Source of the DNA: Denitratimonas sp037478135
GTDB lineage: Bacteria; Pseudomonadota; Gammaproteobacteria; Xanthomonadales; Xanthomonadaceae
Assembly (NCBI RefSeq): GCF_037478135.1
Contig: NZ_JBBHDV010000002.1
Span: 124,001 to 188,000 of the forward strand
Length of the DNA stretch: 64,000 nt
Reading direction: 5' to 3'
Below the pieces are notes generated by a model, which ran no database searches, had not been told where the DNA came from, and saw only the letters and a list, made by a program, of their open reading frames with translations. Both the position numbers and the translations under genes were made by a program. Positions 58,456-64,000 of this stretch are shown here, one piece after another; positions within the stretch are counted from its first letter, which is position 1, and every line of letters begins with the position of its first letter.

Positions 58456-60095
58456 GGTGAATTTCGCCCTGTTTGAAGGAAAGGGGTGGACCAGTTGGCA
58501 TAGCCCCGCGCGAAATGGTAGGTGTGCGCCGGATGAGTGTCAACTGCATCACGTTCTGCGGTGGTGGGCGGTGGGAAAAAGGCGTCCACGGCGTCACCGA
58601 AGAGGAGCTTTTCGCAGGGTACGGCGGCAATGTCCGGGGCGTATGCCTGAAGGTAGCGGTGGGCGTTGGCTTTGTACGGGAAGCGGCGTTGATGGATGCC
58701 GCGGGCAGGGTCCAGTTGCGGGAAGAACGGGCCGCGGAAAAAGGGCACATCCAGCAGCAGGCCGTGGGCATGGCTTGCGGCAGCGGCGTTTTCGTAGCCG
58801 CAGGCTTGCGCCAGGGTGAGGCGGTAGGCTAGACGCCAGGCAGCGAGGCTGTCGGCGGGGAGCTGGTTCGCCTTGATTTGTTGAATCAGACCGCGTTGGC
58901 TGTGGCGCCCGAGGGCCGAGGCGAGCAGGGCTTTGGCCTCGGCACGCCAGCCACGGGCCTGACGCAGCCAGCGGATCAGGTCATGACTGCGCAGGCGCTG
59001 GGCCAGGCTGCGGCCGAGGATGTCGCTCAGATTGAATGTGAAGACTTCATCACCGCCATGGCCAGTGAGCATCAGGCTGGCCTCGCGGCGCTGGATTTCC
59101 TCCATGCACAGCGCGCCGATGAAGCTGGTGGGGAAGGGCGGGGTTGGCAGATTCATGCGCTTTTGCTGGGCGCGCCGGGCCAGTTCGGCGGTGGCTGGGA
59201 TGATGGTCGATTCAAAACCGCTCAACTCGACGATGCGGTGGATGACCGCGCCTTCATCGCACTGGAAGCCGGGAAACGATACGCCGGTACACAGCACTTG
59301 ATCGCGATGCAGGATGCCTTGGCGTACCGCATCCATCAGGCCGACCAGCAGCACGCGCGAATCGGCGCCGCCGCTCAGGCGAAGGGCAATCTTGCGGTTG
59401 CCGTAGGTGCTGAAAAGCTGGCGCAGGCCATCGGTGAGGATCTGGACAGGATCGGCCTCTTTGCGCACCTGCGAGGCAGGTGCCATGAAACGACGCTGAT
59501 CCGGTGCCAGGTGCCGGGCCGACACGTGATAGCAGACACCGGCGAAACAGCGTTTCACGTTTTCGTAAAAGGAGCCTTCGGGTTCGAGCATGAAGTTGCG
59601 GCAGCAGTGTTGCTTGTCGCGCTGACTCAGGCGGATTTCGCCCATGCGCTGTGCTACTTCGACGCGGGAATCGCTGATGACCAGGCGCTGGTTGTCGTGG
59701 CCGAACAGGAGTGAGGTGAAGCCGTCCAGGGAACGGCCAAAATGCAGGGTGCCGCGGCGTTGGCAACCGGCCACGTATGCAACCGGGCGCAGTTCTTCCA
59801 GGCCTTCGAGGATGCTGTCCAGACCGTCCGTCTGACCACGCGTCAGAAGTCGGGTCAGCGCTGGAAAGCAATCGAGGCCGACCGGTGTCGAGGCATACAC
59901 CCACCAGTCCGATCCGCGCACCAGGGTGCTGCGCTCATCAAGGCAATAGTGCAGTGTGTCGACGACACCAGATGATTGTGGCCCGGTGAGTTCCAGCCGG
60001 ATGACCCGGGCTGCATCGTTCTGGCCGGTCGGTGAAGGTTGCGGACGTACAGTGGAGAGGGAGCGTTCAAACAGGATCATGCGCGTATTGTGCAT
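58452..60095 (-). CDS. Lasso cyclase (asparagine-synthetase-like, C protein)
   Basis: A 547-aa asparagine-synthetase-type enzyme that would activate a side-chain carboxylate of the precursor with ATP and close the macrolactam ring. The ATP pyrophosphate loop is SGGADS (241-246), followed by GHGGDEVF near 345. Unlike the EPS-linked asnB at 34.6 kb, it has no N-terminal Cys2 glutaminase nucleophile, as expected for lasso C proteins, which do not need glutamine. A second in-frame ATG at 60080 is possible. First gene of the minus-strand unit cyclase-precursor-secreted protein. Its promoter should lie in 60096-60200, divergent from the phosphatase gene. Confidence 0.83.
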   Translation of the reverse strand: MHNTRMILFERSLSTVRPQPSPTGQNDAARVIRLELTGPQSSGVVDTLHYCLDERSTLVRGSDWWVYASTPVGLDCFPALTRLLTRGQTDGLDSILEGLEELRPVAYVAGCQRRGTLHFGRSLDGFTSLLFGHDNQRLVISDSRVEVAQRMGEIRLSQRDKQHCCRNFMLEPEGSFYENVKRCFAGVCYHVSARHLAPDQRRFMAPASQVRKEADPVQILTDGLRQLFSTYGNRKIALRLSGGADSRVLLVGLMDAVRQGILHRDQVLCTGVSFPGFQCDEGAVIHRIVELSGFESTIIPATAELARRAQQKRMNLPTPPFPTSFIGALCMEEIQRREASLMLTGHGGDEVFTFNLSDILGRSLAQRLRSHDLIRWLRQARGWRAEAKALLASALGRHSQRGLIQQIKANQLPADSLAAWRLAYRLTLAQACGYENAAAASHAHGLLLDVPFFRGPFFPQLDPARGIHQRRFPYKANAHRYLQAYAPDIAAVPCEKLLFGDAVDAFFPPPTTAERDAVDTHPAHTYHFARGYANWSTPFLQTGRNSP

Positions 60096-60200
60096 GGTTG
60101 TGATGGCATGGGTACTTCTGTCAGAGCACAGGCGGCGGCGCTGTCAACATGGTTGCAACAACGACATCGGAATTAGCCGCTACACTGCGCGCGCCCGACA

Positions 60201-61013
60201 ATGCATTTGGAATGCCGTGTGATTGATCTGCACTATCACCTTCTGCCCGGAATTGATGATGGTTCAACCGACCTGGACATGTCGTTGGCCATGGCGCGGA
60301 TGTCGGTTGACGATGGAGTGAGCTGTGCGGCTTGTACTCCGCACATCTATCCGGGTCTTTACGAGAACGATGCGACGGGCATCCGGACCGCGATCTCCGC
60401 ACTGCAAGGTGAACTGGACCGGCACGGGATTCCCTTGCGTCTGGTGCAGGGTGCGGATGTGCATCTGCAGCCGGCGCTGGTCGAGGGGGTGCGGGCCGGG
60501 CGAATCCCGACACTGGCCGGAACGCGGTATCTGCTGCTGGAGCCCCCTCACCATGTCGCACCGCCCCGGTTTGACCAGTCCTTGTTCGAGTTGACCTTGG
60601 CGGGTTTGGTGCCGGTCATCACTCATCCGGAACGGCTGAGCTGGATTGAGGACCACTACGAGGCTTTCGAACGCGCTGTGGAGGCCGGGGTCTGGATGCA
60701 GGTCACGGCCGGCAGCCTCACCGGACGTTTTGGTCGGCGCCCCCGCTATTGGGCCGAGCGGATGCTTGATGAGGGGCTTGTGCATCTGCTTGCCACGGAT
60801 GCGCATGACCTGCGTCGACGCCCGCCACTATTGGGGGAAGGACGCGATGCCGCAGCACTGCGGGTGGGGGCTGAAGAAGCTGATCGGCTGGTGGTGATGC
60901 GGCCGCAAGCCATCATCGATGACCTGGCGCCGGACCAGGTGCCGGCGCCGATCCGGGCCAGTGCGGTGCGCTCGCGTCGGCCTGGGTTCTTGAAAAGTCT
61001 GTTTGGTGCCTGA
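60201..61013 (+). CDS. PHP-type tyrosine phosphatase (CpsB/YwqE-like)
   Basis: A 270-aa PHP-fold metal-dependent tyrosine phosphatase that would remove phosphate from the Wzc-like kinase encoded 1.1 kb downstream. Motifs: DLHYHLLPGIDDGSTDLDMS (H-x-H-x-x-P-x-x-D-D-G), ACTPHIYPGLY, YLLLEPPHHVAPP, PVITHPERLSWIE and LLATDAHDLRRRPP. The metal-binding residues are complete. The ATG at 60201 or the GTG at 60219 may be used. Divergent from the lasso-like cyclase gene. In Gram-negatives this replaces Wzb-type phosphatases. Confidence 0.87.
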   Translation: MHLECRVIDLHYHLLPGIDDGSTDLDMSLAMARMSVDDGVSCAACTPHIYPGLYENDATGIRTAISALQGELDRHGIPLRLVQGADVHLQPALVEGVRAGRIPTLAGTRYLLLEPPHHVAPPRFDQSLFELTLAGLVPVITHPERLSWIEDHYEAFERAVEAGVWMQVTAGSLTGRFGRRPRYWAERMLDEGLVHLLATDAHDLRRRPPLLGEGRDAAALRVGAEEADRLVVMRPQAIIDDLAPDQVPAPIRASAVRSRRPGFLKSLFGA

Positions 61014-61057
61014 TAATGGGACTTCGCACACAAAATCCCCGCGTGGCAGGATCGCTC

Positions 61058-61756
61058 ATGAAACGCTTCAAGATGTTCACACTGCTGGCGTTTCTCGTGC
61101 TGCTCGGTGCCTGTGCCACCCGCTCTGGCGTGGACCGCTCGGTGTTGGCCGATGCTTTGCCGGCACCGGATACGACCAATGCGATCGGCGCTTACGAGGG
61201 CGATTCCGAGTACCGGATCGGGGCGCAGGACCTGGTGCAGATCACGGTTTTCAACGTGCCGGATCTGAGCCGTGACGTACGGGTCAATTCCAATGGCCAG
61301 ATTTCGTTGCCGCTGATCGGAGGCGTCCTGGCCGGTGGCAAGACGATCCCGGAACTGGAGTACGACATCGCCACCCGGCTGGCCGAGACCTACTTGCAGG
61401 AGCCGCAGGTGACGGTCTTCGTGAAGGAGTACACCAGTCAGCGCGTCACCATGCAGGGCGCGTTCAATCAGCCGGGCATCTACCCGCTGACCGGCAAGAC
61501 CAGCCTGCTGCAGGCGGTGGCGATGGCGCGAGGGCTTGATCCGCTGGCACAGAGTGACGCTGTCGTGATTTTTCGTGAAGTGGACAGCAAGCGGATGGCG
61601 GCGGTGTTCGACCTTAAGCAGATCAGTTCAGGGGCTGCTGAAGATCCGCGCGTGTACGGTGACGACATCATCGTGGTGGAGCGCTCTGGCACCCGCAGCT
61701 CGTTGCAGGACTTGATCAAGTCCTCGCCGCTGCTTGCCCTGTTCTTTTTGCTTTGA
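61058..61756 (+). CDS. wza: Wza-like polysaccharide export lipoprotein
   Basis: A 232-aa outer-membrane polysaccharide export protein. The lipoprotein signal is FTLLAFLVLLGACATRSG (lipobox LGAC). The export motif YRIGAQDLVQITVFNVPDLS follows near residue 50, with QISLPLIGGVLAGGKTIPEL and the SLBB domain VTMQGAFNQPGIYPLTG near 145. It is shorter than E. coli Wza and close to GumB-type proteins. The C-terminal SSPLLALFFLL could be a membrane-embedded helix. The start at 61058 is chosen for the signal. It lies 44 bp after the phosphatase gene and 333 bp before the Wzc gene. Confidence 0.88.
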   Translation: MKRFKMFTLLAFLVLLGACATRSGVDRSVLADALPAPDTTNAIGAYEGDSEYRIGAQDLVQITVFNVPDLSRDVRVNSNGQISLPLIGGVLAGGKTIPELEYDIATRLAETYLQEPQVTVFVKEYTSQRVTMQGAFNQPGIYPLTGKTSLLQAVAMARGLDPLAQSDAVVIFREVDSKRMAAVFDLKQISSGAAEDPRVYGDDIIVVERSGTRSSLQDLIKSSPLLALFFLL

Positions 61757-62089
61757 GGCCGCCGTGGTGTTTGAGGGGGCTCTTTTGCATGCATGAAACA
61801 ATCGTTTACCACATCACTACGCAAGACCGACCGGTTTTGAGGCGATACTGATCGGTTCAAACGGAGGGGGCTCTCATGTTTGATTCGCCGCAAGCTCCTG
61901 GTCGGCTTGGCAAAGGTTCTTGTGGGCACTGCCCGACCTGTGCTGGTGCGGTTCGTGGCAGGACGGGATGAATAAATTACTGCGTGAATCGCCGGCTGGC
62001 CCTTGCGGTGTCAGTGCCGGCCAGGAACAACGCGGGTCGGATGGGATCACGATCCACGGCAATACCAAATCGAAGGATGATGAAACGAC
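61757..62089. other. 333-bp leader before wzc
   Basis: This region holds a short open frame with a strong ribosome site (61876-61971) and otherwise no gene. No T-tailed hairpin is seen, so read-through from wza to wzc is possible. It may hold a leader or small RNA, but nothing further is supported. Confidence 0.5.
61876..61971 (+). CDS. Small open frame (31 aa) with Cys-x-x-Cys
   Basis: ATG at 61876 is preceded by GGAGGGGG 5 bp upstream, an unusually good ribosome site. The 31-aa product contains CGHCPTC (a C-x-x-C-x-x-C pattern). No family recognised. It lies in the wza-wzc gap and may be a leader peptide or a chance frame. Confidence 0.3.
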   Translation: MFDSPQAPGRLGKGSCGHCPTCAGAVRGRTG

Positions 62090-64000
62090 ATGAGTTCCGA
62101 GCACTCGCAAGCCATTCCTCCAGACGGGGATGGTCGGTTACCCGCCCGGGTTCGGGATGATGGCAGTCGTCATGATCTGATACAGATGCCGGCCTCGCGC
62201 AGCCTCATTACCGAGTTCGAGCGCGGCAAGGATGAGGACGAAATTGACCTGCTGGCCTACTGGCGATTGCTGGTCAAGCGGCGCTGGATGGTGCTGGGCA
62301 TTCTGCTGGCGGTGCTGGCGATCACCTTGGTTTGGACATTGTTGACGCCACCGCTGTATCGCGCTTCGGCAACACTGCAAATCGAGCCGTATGGCATGCA
62401 GGTCGTACAGGTGCAGGGCATTTCACCGACCCAGGGGCGTTATGACCCGAATTTCACCCAAACCCAAATCGAGCTGCTGAAGAGTCGCTCGTTGGCTGAA
62501 CGGGTGGCCGAGGATCTGCAGTTGGCCGGCAGTGACATCTTCGAGCGACTCAAGCCGCCCGGATGGTTTGATCGGCTGCGCGGGTTGTTGGCACCACGGG
62601 ATGAGGCGCCGCCGCCGGGTCCGGCGGCGATCCAGGTTGCAGAAGATGGCGCAGATGTGCCGACAGCGGCGCAGCAACTGGCCAGGGCTACGTCCCTGGT
62701 ACAAGGGGGGTTGTCGATCAACCCGGTGCGTTCGTCGTATTTCGTCCAGGTGCAGTACACCAGTACGTTGCCGGAGTTTTCCGCACGCGTGGCGAACGCC
62801 GCCGCCGATGGCTTCATTGCGCTCAGCCTTGATCAACAGTACGGGGCTTCCTCCTACGCGAAGCAGTATCTGGAAGACCAGCTTGCCTTGCACAAATCGC
62901 GCCTTGAGGAACTCGAACGCAAGCTGGTGACGCATGCGCAGGAAATGGGCATTGTTCCCGGTAACGATGGACGTTCGCTGGTAGAGCAGAACCTCAACGA
63001 TCTCAACCGTTCGCTGGCTGCAGCGCAGGATCAGCGCATCCGCGCGCAGGCACGTTGGGATCTTGCCCGTGGTGCGGGTGGTGCGGCGTTGCCGGCTGAC
63101 ATGCTGGGAAATTCCATCCTGCACACATTGCAGCAACAGCGTGCCCGGCTGCAGGGTGACTATCAGGACAAGCTTCACACCTTCAAGCCGGACTATCCGA
63201 CGATGCTGGCACTTAGCAGCCAGATCGATGAGGTGCAAAAGCAGATCGACCAGGAGTTGAGCAACATTCGCGCTTCGGTCAAGGCCGAATACGATGCCGC
63301 GCTTGCGCAGGAAAACCTGCTCACTGCCCAGCTGGAGTCGCTGCGTACGCAGAGTCTGATGGTTGACTCTCGAAGCATTGAGTACAACATCCTCAAGCGT
63401 GAGGTCGACTCCAATCGCGAGATCTACAACGGCCTGCTGCAGCGCTACAAGCAGGTGGGTCTGGCGAGTGATGCGAAATCCAGCAATATCACCATCGTGG
63501 ACCGGGCGCTTGTACCGACGGGTCGGTTTTCGCCCAGCCTGAAACGCAACCTGATGCTTGGCACGTTGTTAGGCTTGATGCTCGGGGTGGGGCTGGCGTT
63601 CTTGCTGGAGTTCCTTGACAACACCATCAAGACGCCGCAGGACGTCGAGCAACTGCTGCATCTTGGAGTGCTGGGCATCATCCCGAAGTTGACCCGTCAG
63701 ACGCCGCTGGAGGCGCTCAAGGATCCACGATCGGCGTTCTCGGAAAGCTATCGTTCGGTACGCACGGCGCTGCAATTTTCGACCGAGCGCGGGGTGCCCA
63801 AGGTGCTGCTGGTAACCAGCAGCAATCCTGGAGAAGGCAAGACCACCACCGCTTACACATTGGCGCAGAATTTTGCGCAGTTGGGCAAGCGCGTGCTGCT
63901 GATTGATGGTGATTTGCGCAACCCGCGTCTGGGCAAGCTCCTCGGGCAACGCTCCGACGGTGGCCTGAGCAGCGTGCTGTCAGGTACCGACCCGCTGCCC
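62090..64000 (+). CDS. wzc: Wzc/GumC-like polysaccharide co-polymerase with tyrosine autokinase (partial)
   Basis: Continues past the window end; 637 codons are visible. The N-terminal Wzz domain has a first membrane helix (WMVLGILLAVLAITLVWTLL near 70-90), a long periplasmic coiled-coil part with repeated Gln/Ala/Leu helices (about 260-440) and a second helix (RNLMLGTLLGLMLGVGLAFL near 485-505). The cytoplasmic BY-kinase then starts: Walker A SSNPGEGKTTT near 580 and Walker A' LLIDGDLRNPRL near 605. It controls chain length and export with Wza and is probably reset by the PHP phosphatase. Start at 62090 (MSSEHS). The tyrosine cluster is off the window. Confidence 0.9.
   Translation, partial: MSSEHSQAIPPDGDGRLPARVRDDGSRHDLIQMPASRSLITEFERGKDEDEIDLLAYWRLLVKRRWMVLGILLAVLAITLVWTLLTPPLYRASATLQIEPYGMQVVQVQGISPTQGRYDPNFTQTQIELLKSRSLAERVAEDLQLAGSDIFERLKPPGWFDRLRGLLAPRDEAPPPGPAAIQVAEDGADVPTAAQQLARATSLVQGGLSINPVRSSYFVQVQYTSTLPEFSARVANAAADGFIALSLDQQYGASSYAKQYLEDQLALHKSRLEELERKLVTHAQEMGIVPGNDGRSLVEQNLNDLNRSLAAAQDQRIRAQARWDLARGAGGAALPADMLGNSILHTLQQQRARLQGDYQDKLHTFKPDYPTMLALSSQIDEVQKQIDQELSNIRASVKAEYDAALAQENLLTAQLESLRTQSLMVDSRSIEYNILKREVDSNREIYNGLLQRYKQVGLASDAKSSNITIVDRALVPTGRFSPSLKRNLMLGTLLGLMLGVGLAFLLEFLDNTIKTPQDVEQLLHLGVLGIIPKLTRQTPLEALKDPRSAFSESYRSVRTALQFSTERGVPKVLLVTSSNPGEGKTTTAYTLAQNFAQLGKRVLLIDGDLRNPRLGKLLGQRSDGGLSSVLSGTDPLP

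Noticed and set aside
58261..58476. Plus-strand open frame opposite the lasso precursor
   Set aside because: It has no ribosome site or family motif and is antisense to a peptide whose start overlaps the cyclase stop.
1..64000. CRISPR arrays, rRNA operons and intact insertion sequences
   Set aside because: No regularly spaced direct repeats, rRNA signatures or transposase genes were seen anywhere in the window.

Overview
This window is GC-rich chromosomal DNA from a gammaproteobacterium, most likely of the Lysobacterales/Xanthomonadaceae. The evidence is the E. coli-like rsmI / lpoA-yraN arrangement, the bkd-LysR-gltS block, an EPS locus with a MarR-type EPS regulator, and the GC-rich palindromic repeats seen in that group. 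The genus cannot be fixed from sequence alone. No rRNA, CRISPR array or intact insertion sequence was found. One tRNA, tRNA-Phe(GAA), is present.

Layout: (1) 0-23 kb is mostly core genome. It holds a branched-chain 2-oxoacid dehydrogenase operon with a divergent LysR gene, a glutamate/Na+ symporter, a secreted erythromycin-esterase-like lipoprotein, a Ser/Thr kinase with a TPR-like sensor half, lpoA-yraN, rsmI, a YbaK deacylase, a secreted lipase, dxs, an HNH nuclease, a GNAT and an acyl-CoA dehydrogenase. A cysteine-synthase relic lies at 15 kb. (2) 23.3-25.8 kb is an accessory scar beside tRNA-Phe. Two intact coupled genes (DUF6932-like and a partner of unknown function) sit downstream of fragments of hsdS, abiEii and a phage portal gene. 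(3) 26.5-55.2 kb is a large Wzx/Wzy-type polysaccharide locus. It encodes a WecA-type initiating transferase, a MarR regulator, an RfaH-like antiterminator followed by a perfect ops-like element, UDP-sugar dehydrogenases (one frameshifted), a UDP-uronate epimerase, flippase, asparagine synthase, polymerase, several glycosyltransferases, a methyltransferase, a two-domain oxidoreductase, WecB and a heparinase-like protein. Two toxin-antitoxin modules and a small HTH module are inserted in it. The centre (about 37.8-45.1 kb) is AT-richer and looks transferred. (4) 55.2-60.1 kb holds a lasso-peptide-like RiPP cluster: split B1 and B2 proteins, HprK-like kinase, secreted protein, 60-aa precursor and asparagine-synthetase-like cyclase. 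(5) 60.2-64 kb holds the EPS export and control genes: PHP-type phosphatase, Wza-like export lipoprotein and Wzc-like tyrosine autokinase, which runs off the window.

How it works together: regions 3 and 5 together make nearly a full machine for an acidic polysaccharide containing uronic acids, with the RfaH-like protein probably keeping polymerase going through the long operon. The lasso-like cluster splits this machine in two. The points most worth following up are the lasso-like cluster with its atypical leader, the ops/RfaH pair, the palindromic repeats translated in frame inside a metabolic enzyme, and the orphaned restriction-linked gene pair.
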